Below are positions 17,708 through 25,344 of a stretch of DNA of 64,000 nucleotides, piece by piece. The position numbers and the translations under genes are program-made. Where the stretch lies: assembly GCA_024233215.1 (NCBI GenBank), contig JACKPW010000009.1, positions 1 to 64,000 of the forward strand, written 5' to 3'. Origin of the DNA: Verrucomicrobiales bacterium. GTDB taxonomy: Bacteria > Verrucomicrobiota > Verrucomicrobiia > Limisphaerales > J093. The number at the start of each line of letters is the position of its first letter. The stretch's first letter is position 1. The notes beneath the pieces were generated by a model that did not search any database, had not been told where the DNA came from, and saw only the letters and a list, made by a program, of their open reading frames with translations.

Positions 17708-18454
17708 TCAAGCACCGGCAGTGTAGTCTACAACGAGGGGCGATTCTACCGTTGTGTGGTGCAGGATGCCGAGCGCGGCGTTAAGGACGCGGTGCTGCGC
17801 GTCGGCATCATTGGGCCGGTTTAGGGGGTAGCCGTGTTTGAAGGGCAGGCACAGCGCGCGCGGGGGGCGGACTTTTTCGGCGACGAAGCGGAGGAGTTGG
17901 AGGCATACCGTCCGAATGCCTGCCTGCTCCAATTCGGCTGCGACCAGACACACGGTCTGGTTGCACATCGGTCAGACGGGCACCAGGAGCGCCACGTCCA
18001 CTTCGTCTTCGACCAGCACTCTGGCGGCCTCCGGGGCCGTCTCTTTCAGAAGCCGGCCGGGAGCCGTGATCGATCCCATGAAGGAGAGATGACGGTGGTT
18101 GACGGAGCCGATCCGGCCGGTAGCCGCGAGTTCACGCACCCGGTCTATCGGAAAACCCAGATTGGCGTCGGCCGCCAGGCCGGTGTGATCGAACGACTCG
18201 CTGCGATGCGTGTCGATGAGCGTCTGCGGATCGATGTCCGCCGGGATCTCGCGGAAGCTCCAGTCGCCCCCTTTGACAGTGTCGTCGAAGGGTTTCTGCC
18301 CCGGCGCCACCATGCCGGCGGTGGAGACGAGAGCCAGCCGCGATCCGGCCAGGGGTTTGCGCAACGGCGCGTTCGGAACGGGATCGATCCGTCGCCATCG
18401 GTAAGCCTTGAGGAAGAGCCGGATGCTGAGGGAGAACTCGCTGGTATCGCCCAT
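17708..18454 (-). CDS. GrdB-family selenoprotein, UGA read as selenocysteine
   Basis: Two adjacent minus-strand frames join into one protein if the TGA at 17974-17972 is read as selenocysteine (residue 161 of 248). The part before it (RWRRIDPVPNAPLRKPL, GGDWSFREIPADID, HRSESFDHTGL, NHRHLSFMGSITAPGR) and the part after it (PMCNQTVCLVAAELEQAG, QLLRFVAEKVRPPRALC) are both diagnostic of the glycine/sarcosine/betaine reductase selenoprotein B family. The junction reads VPV-U-P-M-C-N-Q, giving the U-x-x-C redox motif with C164. GrdB-type proteins act on small amines in reductases, but stand-alone short relatives like this one have no assigned reaction. A hairpin fitting a bacterial SECIS follows the TGA. 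The start at 18454 (MGDTSEFSLSIRLFLKAY) fits homologues; 18577 is in frame too. No other reductase subunit is nearby. Confidence 0.88.
17943..17974 (-). promoter_or_regulatory. bacterial SECIS-like hairpin after the UGA codon
   Basis: Reading the minus strand, ten bases after the TGA begins a perfect 7-bp stem ACCAGAC/GTCTGGT closed by the loop CGTGT. E. coli fdhF has its SelB-binding stem-loop about 11 bases after the UGA, so position and size agree. The pairing lies inside the coding sequence, as in all bacterial SECIS elements. Confidence 0.65.
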
Positions 18455-18720
18455 GTCGGAGAGCAGGGTAGGCGACTTCGATTCGGTATGAAAAGACCCG
18501 TTTGAACTCCGTTTGAAATCCTCGCATGGAGTTCCGCTTCCCGCGGAAATTGGACGCAAACCGCCTGAAGGCGGCACTGGGGACCTTGTGGTGCTCCTTC
18601 GGGAAACTCTCTGCGACAGGCCGTCAGGGCCACAGGCAGGCGGTGGGAGTTTCTGGGTTGCAGGGGTTCAAAAGGCGGGAGGTGTCAGTGCTGGGACGGC
18701 TGGGTTGGTGGAGCGGGAGC

Positions 18721-18742
18721 TTCGGCGAACGCCGGTTCGCCG
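18721..18742. repeat. dispersed palindromic repeat, copy 1
   Basis: A 22-bp palindrome-rich sequence, TTCGGCGAACGCCGGTTCGC plus CG, recurs with one mismatch at 44651-44672. Both copies are intergenic and continue into a similar CGyTrCGGC tail. It resembles a REP-type element. It is the only notable item in the 360-bp gap upstream of ispD apart from the promoter. Confidence 0.6.
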
Positions 18743-18778
18743 CTACGGCTGTTGTTGCGGAATCGTCACTCCGGCCAC

Positions 18779-18807
18779 TTGCCAGACGGGAGTGCTCCCG
18801 CCAGACT
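18779..18807 (+). promoter_or_regulatory. ispD promoter with palindrome in the spacer
   Basis: TTGCCA, 17-bp spacer, CAGACT, then seven bases to the GTG start. The spacer contains the perfect palindrome CGGGAGTGCTCCCG (18787-18800), which could be an operator. The messenger would be leaderless. Confidence 0.4.
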
Positions 18808-18814
18808 TCAGCCT

Positions 18815-19522
18815 GTGAATACGGCCATCATTGTAGCGGCGGGTCGTGGCACCCGCATGGGTTCCGGGGTGGAGAAGTTGTTTCTCGAACTGGCCGGCAA
18901 ACCGGTCATCGCCCACACCTGGCGACGGTTCGAGGAGGCTGCTTGCGTCGACGAGATCGTGCTGGTGGTGCGTCCGGAGAGTCGGGAGACGTTTCGTGAG
19001 GTGGCGGAGCGGGAGGGATTCCGCAAGCCGTATCGCTGGGCGGATGGGGGTGCCGAACGGCAGGACTCGGTCTGGAACGGCATTCAGCAGGTGGCAGCCG
19101 GGAGCGAGGTGGTGGCCATCCATGATGGGGCGCGGCCCTGCGTCCGGGAGGACGTGATCGAGGCGGCGATCGAGGCGGCGCGGATTCACGGGGCGGCCGT
19201 GGTGGCGAACAAGTTGACGGACACGGTGAAGGAATCTGACGACGGCGAGGTGGTCTCCCGGCACATGGACCGCAACCGGCTTTGGGCGGTCTCGACCCCG
19301 CAGACTTTTCGGGTGGAAGTCATCCGGCGGGCGCTGGAGGCGGCGCGGAAGCAGGACCGGGTCTTTACGGACGACACGGCGGCCTGCCAGCTCATTGGCC
19401 AGGCGGTGCGCTTGGTACCCACCACACGCCCGAACCCAAAGGTCACAACCCCGGACGATTTACCGGCGGTGGAAAGCCTGCTGCGGACAATGGAGGCTAC
19501 GGCCGATAGACCACGGCGTTGA
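18815..19522 (+). CDS. ispD: 2-C-methyl-D-erythritol 4-phosphate cytidylyltransferase
   Basis: 235 residues from a GTG start, the usual IspD length. The GTG is chosen because the product then begins right at the first strand NTAIIVAAGRGTRMG, the nucleotide-binding loop of this family. Other landmarks are EKLFLELAGKPVIAHT, DGGAERQDSVWNG, HDGARPCV and the C-terminal TDDTAACQLIGQAVRLVP. IspD makes CDP-methylerythritol from CTP and methylerythritol 4-phosphate in the non-mevalonate isoprenoid pathway, in the cytoplasm. ispF or other pathway genes are not adjacent. Its 3' end overlaps the convergent ThuA-like gene by 26 bp. Confidence 0.95.
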   Translation: MNTAIIVAAGRGTRMGSGVEKLFLELAGKPVIAHTWRRFEEAACVDEIVLVVRPESRETFREVAEREGFRKPYRWADGGAERQDSVWNGIQQVAAGSEVVAIHDGARPCVREDVIEAAIEAARIHGAAVVANKLTDTVKESDDGEVVSRHMDRNRLWAVSTPQTFRVEVIRRALEAARKQDRVFTDDTAACQLIGQAVRLVPTTRPNPKVTTPDDLPAVESLLRTMEATADRPRR

Positions 19523-20258
19523 TGACGATGCGCGTGTAGGCGGGTTGCTGGAAGTCGAGCAGGCTGTGGCCCGGCTGGAAGTAGACGATCAGGCCCTGGC
19601 CCGCCGATTTGAGCCAGCCCGCGCGATCCTGCATCCAGACCTTTCCGGTTGCAGGGTCGGTGTATTTGAGCCCCAACAACAGCGTGCGCGGTTCGGTCAA
19701 CGTGTGGTTCAGGTAAACCTCGGACTCGGGCAGGACGAACCCGGGGTGTGCGCGTTCGCCGGTGCCGCTGTCGGATGGGGTATAGTCGATCCGGGACGGG
19801 TAATCGACCTTGTGCGTGGTGATGAAATGGTCCGGGGCGAGGTTGACGCAGGTGATGGTCGCGGGTTCGGTCCATTTGTAGCCACCCTGGTCCACGTCGC
19901 CGGGGAGCAGATCGATGCCGAGAAACGGAAACCAGTCCGCGTTCTTGCGCTTGCCGGAACTGATCGAGTGGTGGAGCGCCACCAGGCGTCCGCCCCCGCG
20001 CGTGTAGGCGATGAAGGCCTTTTCCGGGCCGGGCTTCAAGGTGCCGTGGATGTAGACTATCAGGGCGCGGTAGGTGTCCAGATCCTCCGGCATCCGGTCC
20101 TGCGCGACGAGGTCGGATTCGATTCCTTCCTGGGTCTTGAGTTCCTTCGCGAGGAATTCCATGGCGGGGAATTCGTCGGCAACGATCAACACCCGGTCCC
20201 CAGCGAGGGAGGTCATCGCGAGGAGCAGACCGGCCAGGAGCGAAACGAACTTGAGCAT
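19497..20258 (-). CDS. secreted ThuA-domain protein
   Basis: 253 residues with a signal peptide (MLKFVSLLAGLLLAMTSLAG). The mature part has the ThuA/glutamine-amidotransferase-like fold pattern: RVLIVADEFPAMEF, YRALIVYIHGTLKPG, GGGRLVALHHSISSG, and the late GQGLIVYFQPGHS. The family was named for trehalose utilisation; in Verrucomicrobiota and Planctomycetota it often accompanies sugar oxidoreductases and sulfatases, but its reaction is undefined. The first ATG of the open frame (20270) adds four residues; 20258 gives the better signal peptide. It is transcribed towards ispD. Confidence 0.8.
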   Translation of the reverse strand: MLKFVSLLAGLLLAMTSLAGDRVLIVADEFPAMEFLAKELKTQEGIESDLVAQDRMPEDLDTYRALIVYIHGTLKPGPEKAFIAYTRGGGRLVALHHSISSGKRKNADWFPFLGIDLLPGDVDQGGYKWTEPATITCVNLAPDHFITTHKVDYPSRIDYTPSDSGTGERAHPGFVLPESEVYLNHTLTEPRTLLLGLKYTDPATGKVWMQDRAGWLKSAGQGLIVYFQPGHSLLDFQQPAYTRIVINAVVYRP

Positions 20259-20397
20259 GGGGGGGATCATGGGACCCTGGTGGCTCGCAGGGCAAGTGCG
20301 GTTCCTGGGCGTGGGCAGGTTCGGGTCGTTTGGAGCCGCTCTCTGACCGGCCTGGCAGTGTCAGTACGCGCACTGATTGCCCGATGTGACGGTTCTG

Positions 20398-20491
20398 CGA
20401 CCCCTTCAGGGTCGACTCGTCCCGGTCCGACACCCGAGGGTGTTCGCAAGGCTGCGCCCCCCGGCTAATCGCTGGCAGCCCTTCAGGCTGC
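20398..20491. repeat. intergenic element with two matched hairpins
   Basis: Two hairpins share the same loop CTTCA: CGACCC/GGGTCG at 20398-20414 and GCAGCC/GGCTGC at 20475-20491. Paired hairpins of this kind recur as dispersed intergenic elements in Verrucomicrobiota and Planctomycetota genomes (from memory; not checked). This fills most of the 309-bp gap between the ThuA-like and HAD genes. Confidence 0.45.
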
Positions 20492-20567
20492 TTTCCGCAG
20501 TATCTGAAACTTGAAATCCGATGGCCATCCCGCAGGGGAGGATGGATCTCCGGTGGAACTGGTCCGG

Positions 20568-21236
20568 TCAGGGTGCGGGTGAGGGAGCCAGATCATCGAT
20601 CTGGATGTCCCCGATTCCCGGCAGGACGCGGTCCGCCTGATTGAGTTGCTCCGCGGGAAAACTCTGGGCGACGGCGATGCAGCGCATGCCGGCGGCCTTC
20701 GCGGCCTGCACCCCGTTGACGGCGTCCTCGATCACCACGCATTCCACGGGTTGCACGCCGAGTTTGCGGGCGGCGGCCAGGAAGATGTCCGGTGCCGGCT
20801 TCTTGTGGACCACGTCCTCGGCGCTGACCAACGCGTCCCATTCGGCAGCGGGCAGGCCGATCTTCTCGAGGTTGGCGTCGATCTTGACCCGGTCTGCGCT
20901 GGAGGCCACGGCCACTTTCAGGCCGGCGGCCCGGCATCGCTTCACGCAATCCACCGCCCCCGGAAACGCGTGGAGCCTGGTCGGAACAAGCGCGAGGTAG
21001 ATCTCGTAGGTGCGGCGTTTGGCCTCCTCGATGTCGAGAGTGACACCGTGTTGCTCCGCGACGCCCCCGATGTATCGGTTTTCGCCGGTGCCGACGAACG
21101 GAAGGAAATCTTCCGGGGCCACGGCGACGCCTCGTTCGCGGAACATGGCCACGGCGGCCTCGTTGATGAGCGGTTCGGAATCGGTCAGGACCCCGTCCAT
21201 GTCGAAGATGAGGGCGCGGCAGGGGGCGGTTTGCAT
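20568..21236 (-). CDS. HAD-superfamily phosphatase (beta-phosphoglucomutase-like)
   Basis: 222 residues. Motif I is LIFDMDGVLTDSE (nucleophile D12, acid/base D14), motif II VAVASSADR, motif III lysine in VVHKKPAPDIF, and motif IV VVIEDAVNGVQAAKAAGM. A helical cap sits between motifs I and II, as in beta-phosphoglucomutase and CbbY-like hydrolases (subfamily IA). It is a cytoplasmic phosphatase or mutase acting on a small phosphorylated metabolite; the substrate cannot be read from sequence. It lies 37 bp downstream of nuoA on the same strand and may be co-transcribed with it. Confidence 0.88.
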   Translation of the reverse strand: MQTAPCRALIFDMDGVLTDSEPLINEAAVAMFRERGVAVAPEDFLPFVGTGENRYIGGVAEQHGVTLDIEEAKRRTYEIYLALVPTRLHAFPGAVDCVKRCRAAGLKVAVASSADRVKIDANLEKIGLPAAEWDALVSAEDVVHKKPAPDIFLAAARKLGVQPVECVVIEDAVNGVQAAKAAGMRCIAVAQSFPAEQLNQADRVLPGIGDIQIDDLAPSPAP

Positions 21237-21273
21237 GGCGGGGAAAGCCGGTACGGGCGGAGGGCGGGTCCGG

Positions 21274-21663
21274 TCAGTCCTTCCAGTCGAACGCCCCTTT
21301 CTTGACGGCGTAGAGGTAGCCGGCGAAGAGGATTCCGAGGAAGGAGACCATGGAAATGAGGGCGACGTTCTTCATCGCCGGTTCGGCCAGCAGTTCGCGG
21401 TAGATCACGGCCCATGGGTAGAGGAACACCACCTCAATGTCGAACAGGATGAAGAGCATGGCCACGAGGTAGAACTTCACGGAAAGCCGGACATTGCTCG
21501 GGCCGATGGGGATCATGCCGCATTCGTAGGCGATGTTCTTCATTCGGCTGTTCCGTCCCCGGCGCCCCAGCACCACGGAGAGCAGGAGCATGCCGACGGT
21601 GACGATCACCGCGAAGGCGCCCAGCATCAGCACCGGAATGAACTGTTCGAGCTGCGAACTCAC
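21274..21663 (-). CDS. nuoA: NADH-quinone oxidoreductase subunit A
   Basis: 129 residues, full length for NuoA, with three membrane helices. Diagnostic segments are NIAYECGMIPIGPSNVRLSV and FYLVAMLFILFDIEVVFLYPWA, which contain the conserved ECG and the acidic residues of the membrane arm loop. Complex I transfers electrons from NADH to quinone and pumps protons; NuoA sits at the junction of peripheral and membrane arms. No other nuo gene is adjacent, whereas nuoA normally heads the nuo operon. The start is a GTG at 21663, supported by a promoter just upstream. Confidence 0.95.
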   Translation of the reverse strand: MSSQLEQFIPVLMLGAFAVIVTVGMLLLSVVLGRRGRNSRMKNIAYECGMIPIGPSNVRLSVKFYLVAMLFILFDIEVVFLYPWAVIYRELLAEPAMKNVALISMVSFLGILFAGYLYAVKKGAFDWKD

Positions 21664-21669
21664 GGACGG

Positions 21670-21698
21670 AGGCTAGAGGCGGGGGGAGGGCCCCGCAA
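21670..21698 (-). promoter_or_regulatory. nuoA promoter (leaderless)
   Basis: On the minus strand TTGCGG, a 17-bp spacer and TAGCCT, ending six bases before the GTG start of nuoA. There is no Shine-Dalgarno sequence. Confidence 0.45.
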
Positions 21699-21711
21699 GC
21701 CGCCTTTCGGG

Positions 21712-21740
21712 TGGACGCCTCCGCTTGCGCCCGCCATCTT
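21712..21740 (+). promoter_or_regulatory. sulfatase promoter (leaderless), back to back with nuoA promoter
   Basis: TGGACG, 17-bp spacer, CATCTT, six bases to the ATG at 21747. It diverges from the nuoA promoter with the two -35 boxes 13 bp apart. Confidence 0.4.
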
Positions 21741-21746
21741 CGCCGG

Positions 21747-23093
21747 ATGCAAAGCCCGCGAACGCTTGCGGCCGTGGCCGGTCTCCTGGCCGGCGGTTTC
21801 GTTTCCGGTGCGGACGCCGCCCCGGCACCGAAGGCGCCGCCCAACGTGTTGCTCATCATTTCCGATGACCAGGCGTGGACGGATTACGGTTTCATGGGGC
21901 ATTCGCACATCCGCACACCCCATCTGGATCGGTTGGCATCCGAAAGCCTGCTCTTTCCGCGAGGTTACGTGCCGACCAGCCTCTGTTGTCCCTCGCTTGC
22001 CAGCATCATCACCGGACTGTATCCGCAGCAGACGAGGGTGACGGGCAACGAACCGCCGTTGCCAAAGGGAATGAACCGCGGGCCGGCGGGGAGCGACCCG
22101 GACTACCGTTCCGAAGTGGCGCGGATGACCCACTTTCTGGATGGCTTTCCGACGCTGCCAACGGAACTGGCCCGGCGCGGGTATGTCAGTTTCCAGAGCG
22201 GCAAGTGGTGGATGGGGCATCCCTCCCGGGGCGGTTTCACCGATGGCATGACGCACGGCGATCCCGAACGCGGCGGTCGTCATGGTGACGAGGGGCTCAA
22301 GATCGGCCGCGAGGGTTTGCAGCCGATCTTCAACTTCATCGAGGGCGCCGGCGGCAAGCCGTTCTTCGTCTGGTATGCGCCGTTTCTGCCGCATCAACCT
22401 CACACTCCGCCGGAGCGACTGCTGGAAAAGTACCGCGGGGTTACCCCCTCGCTGCACGTCGCGAAGTATTGGGCCATGTGCGAGTGGTTCGATGAAACCT
22501 GCGGGGAACTGTTGCAGTACCTGGAGGCGCAAGGGCTCGCGGAAAACACGCTCGTCCTTTACGTGGCGGACAACGGCTGGATCCAGCATCCCGACGCGGC
22601 GCGGTATCGCGAGGATAGCAAACGGTCGCAATATGACGCCGGCCTGCGCACGCCGATCCTGGTGCGTTGGCCGGGGCACATCACCCCGCGAACCGTGGAC
22701 GTGCCGGTCTCCAGCATCGATTTGGCGCCGACGATTCTAACCGCCTGTGACCTGAAACCCACACCGGCCATGTCGGGGGTGAACCTGCTGGACGAGGCGG
22801 CGGTTCGGGCGAGAAAGGCGATCTTCGGTGCCTGTTTCCTGCACAACGCGGTCGATCTGGACGTGCCGCAGCGCAACCTCACCTACCGCTGGTGCATTGA
22901 GGATCGTTGGAAGTTGATCCGACCGGATCCCGTAAACGTGACGACCGCCAACAAGCGGGGCCTGGCGCCGGATTCTGTCGAGCTCTACGACCTCATTGCC
23001 GACCCGCATGAGGAAAGAAACCTGGCGGGGAATGAGCGCGGGCGGGTTGAAGCGATGACCGGTTTGTTGAACCGTTGGTGGCCGGGGCGGTGA
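21747..23093 (+). CDS. secreted sulfatase (S1 family), variant active-site motif
   Basis: 448 residues from the ATG at 21747, which starts a signal peptide (MQSPRTLAAVAGLLAGGFVSG); an earlier in-frame start adds 12 residues. The metal-binding opening PNVLLIISDDQAWTDYG (D40, D41) and KWWMGHPSRGGF, YVADNGWIQ and the C-terminal ELYDLIADPHEERNL are typical of type I sulfatases. The active-site stretch is C80-C-P-S-L, so position five of C-x-P-x-R is leucine rather than arginine. C80 is the residue expected to become formylglycine. Substrate unknown; polysaccharide or choline sulfate esters are candidates. It lies between nuoA (divergent) and a convergent secreted protein. Confidence 0.88.
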   Translation: MQSPRTLAAVAGLLAGGFVSGADAAPAPKAPPNVLLIISDDQAWTDYGFMGHSHIRTPHLDRLASESLLFPRGYVPTSLCCPSLASIITGLYPQQTRVTGNEPPLPKGMNRGPAGSDPDYRSEVARMTHFLDGFPTLPTELARRGYVSFQSGKWWMGHPSRGGFTDGMTHGDPERGGRHGDEGLKIGREGLQPIFNFIEGAGGKPFFVWYAPFLPHQPHTPPERLLEKYRGVTPSLHVAKYWAMCEWFDETCGELLQYLEAQGLAENTLVLYVADNGWIQHPDAARYREDSKRSQYDAGLRTPILVRWPGHITPRTVDVPVSSIDLAPTILTACDLKPTPAMSGVNLLDEAAVRARKAIFGACFLHNAVDLDVPQRNLTYRWCIEDRWKLIRPDPVNVTTANKRGLAPDSVELYDLIADPHEERNLAGNERGRVEAMTGLLNRWWPGR

Positions 23094-23141
23094 GGCCGGT
23101 TCGGAGGCGTGAGACGTGGCGGTGACGCGTTCAGGCCCGGA

Positions 23142-24857
23142 TTATGGCGCGTCATTGACCCGCACCACGCGCCGGTATCCCTCGATGGGCCGCCCCTCAT
23201 CCACGGTGATGTCGAAGCTGCGGCCTTCCTCGAAGCATTTGTGAGCCTCCTCGATCACGCGGCGGACGAGTCGTCGGTAGTGTTGCGAAGCCTCGTTCTT
23301 TCCGTCGCGATCCAGTTCGCGTACCCACCAGAGATTCTCGAGCGAAATGAACGAGCCGTTGGGGATTGCGATTGCGGTATCCACCGCGACCGGGTTCGTG
23401 CGGATGGAGGGCCGGGGGTGATTGCGGGCGTGATCCTGCAAGGCCCTTGCCAGTGACAACTGTTCGGGCCAGGGCACATGATGGTCGTGGTCGGAGGTCC
23501 AGAACCACACGTAACGCGCGCCCATGTCATAGGCCCGGGTCACGGCGAGCGGGGCCAGGTTGGTGTCGCATTGGCCGTAGATCGCGGTCCCCCAGTCCTT
23601 GCCAAAGGCCCGCGCACCGCCGCGGAGGAACGCATAGTGCCAGGCGAGCAGTTCCTCGCCGGTGTGTTTGCGGTCCTCCTCGGTGAAACGTCGTACGGCC
23701 TTGTCGAAGTCCCCGGGTTGGTAGCGGCCTTCGTGCACGATGCCCGCGCCGCCGCCCTTCATCTGGTAAAAGGCGGTGTCGTGCAACGTTTCCCAGGACG
23801 GATAGTCCCACTGCATCAGCCGCATCGCGCCCAGGTTCTCCTTGTGCTCGCGCAGTTGGCGTTCGAGCGAATAGGCGCCATAGCTCCCGTCGGAGAAATA
23901 GGTGTTGCGGGTCCGAAGCTTGATGAGCGCGGCGGCATCGGAGAAGTATCTCAGGGTGTTGTGGATGTTCGTGTCGCCGACCATGAGGATCGAGGGCTCA
24001 TCCATGTACATCACCGGGCCGAGGTAGTTCGGGCGGTAGAGATCGGCCGGGTAGTGCAGGGGAGACTCGCCGGCGGCGGGACGAACGTAGAAGACCGGTT
24101 CATCGCGAACCCAACGTTCCTGCTCGCCGTCCACGCGGAACAGGTTGATCCCCGCCTCGATCATTACCGGGTAATCGGCTTCCTCGAACCGGACGTAATC
24201 GTAGTTCCGGCGCTCCGGCTTCTGGGGCAGGCGATGGCCCTCGCGATCCTTGAAGTTGCGACTGGTGCCGACGAGCAGTTCGGGGTCGAGGCGAAGCAGT
24301 TCTGGCTCCGGCCATTCCTCCCAATCCGTCCGACCGGTCCCATGCAGGGTCAGCACATGTCCCAGGAAGGTGCAGGTTTCCGGAATCCCATCCCGGCAGC
24401 GCGATGCCGCGGTGGCGTGTGGCACGAACCAATCGCTGAAGTCAGTCCACGAAGGCAGCAGCGCGCGATCCGTGTGGCGGTTCCGGTAGTCCAGTCGCTC
24501 CCCCGTCGCGGGCAGATGGAGGACGTAGCGGAGGAACCCGGTTGGTTGCGGTGCCCCAACGGGCGGCACACCGGGGCTGAAGCAACGGAGTTGAAAGAGC
24601 GGGGTTGCAGACTGTTCAGCCTCCTTCCGGGCTTCGAGCTGCCACCAGCGGCCGGTCACGTCATCGACCTGGTCCTCCGGGCCGAGCACAAGGTCGAGGG
24701 AGGCAAATGGAGGCGGGGTTCCGTTCCGGGTGGTCAGGACGAGGTATCTGGCCCGAACGGGATGGTCCTGGGCATGGCTTGAGGCTGTGCCGGTGAATGC
24801 CAGGCACGCCAGAGCCAGAAGGCGGGTGCCTTTGCGGAACAAACGATCGGCTTGCAT
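23142..24857 (-). CDS. secreted protein of unknown function, possible TIM-barrel
   Basis: 571 residues from the ATG at 24857, which begins a signal peptide (MQADRLFRKGTRLLALACLAF, ending SSHAQ); the open frame extends 13 residues further upstream. I do not recognise a family. The central region has alternating strands and helices with acidic ends (PVMIEAGINLFRVDGEQERW, GPVMYMDEPSILMVGD, GARYVWFWTSDHDHHVPWP) that suggest a glycoside-hydrolase-like barrel with E/D candidates, but no diagnostic motif. It sits between two sulfatase genes, convergent to the first and divergent from the second, so a role in the same polysaccharide breakdown is plausible inference. Confidence 0.7.
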   Translation of the reverse strand: MQADRLFRKGTRLLALACLAFTGTASSHAQDHPVRARYLVLTTRNGTPPPFASLDLVLGPEDQVDDVTGRWWQLEARKEAEQSATPLFQLRCFSPGVPPVGAPQPTGFLRYVLHLPATGERLDYRNRHTDRALLPSWTDFSDWFVPHATAASRCRDGIPETCTFLGHVLTLHGTGRTDWEEWPEPELLRLDPELLVGTSRNFKDREGHRLPQKPERRNYDYVRFEEADYPVMIEAGINLFRVDGEQERWVRDEPVFYVRPAAGESPLHYPADLYRPNYLGPVMYMDEPSILMVGDTNIHNTLRYFSDAAALIKLRTRNTYFSDGSYGAYSLERQLREHKENLGAMRLMQWDYPSWETLHDTAFYQMKGGGAGIVHEGRYQPGDFDKAVRRFTEEDRKHTGEELLAWHYAFLRGGARAFGKDWGTAIYGQCDTNLAPLAVTRAYDMGARYVWFWTSDHDHHVPWPEQLSLARALQDHARNHPRPSIRTNPVAVDTAIAIPNGSFISLENLWWVRELDRDGKNEASQHYRRLVRRVIEEAHKCFEEGRSFDITVDEGRPIEGYRRVVRVNDAP

Positions 24858-25002
24858 CGCCACAGTCTCGTGAGAAACCCGGCCGATGGCGAGCACGGGA
24901 AGGGCTGGGAGGGTGTTCCGGGTGGGATTGGATACGGCTGAACCGCCGATTCCAGAGCAAGGCGGTCACCCTCACGAACGTGCCTCGGGAGGGTGAGGCA
25001 CT

Positions 25003-25036
25003 GCAACTTCGTGTTGCACCTGCAACACGAAGTTGC
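25003..25036. repeat. perfect 16-bp inverted repeat
   Basis: GCAACTTCGTGTTGCA and its exact reverse complement are separated by only two bases (CC). This is a near-perfect cruciform of 34 bp in the 487-bp gap between two divergent genes. It has no T-run. It could be a REP-like element, an RNA hairpin in the sulfatase leader or a protein-binding site. Nothing else in this gap is assignable. Confidence 0.75.
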
Positions 25037-25344
25037 TCGGGACAGCAACCTTCCCAGGGATGGCTGACGAGGTCGCAGTGCTGCCTTGCGGGGCGTTCGA
25101 GTCCCGATTGCTCCGTGGGCGATGGTCGTGGTTTGTCCCTTGGTCGCTGGACGGTATCGTCACGTTCACACGGCGGGCCGCCTGGACTGCCCGCGGACCG
25201 CAGGTTGGCAAGCTGCGATACCACAGGTCGGATCTCTGTGATAAAGGGCGGTGTGTGCCCGCCGCCAACCTGCCGGTCGGACAGCCTGCCCCAAGGATTG
25301 TGCGCTTTCCCCGACAGACGATCTGCGCCATGCTGGGGGGCATC

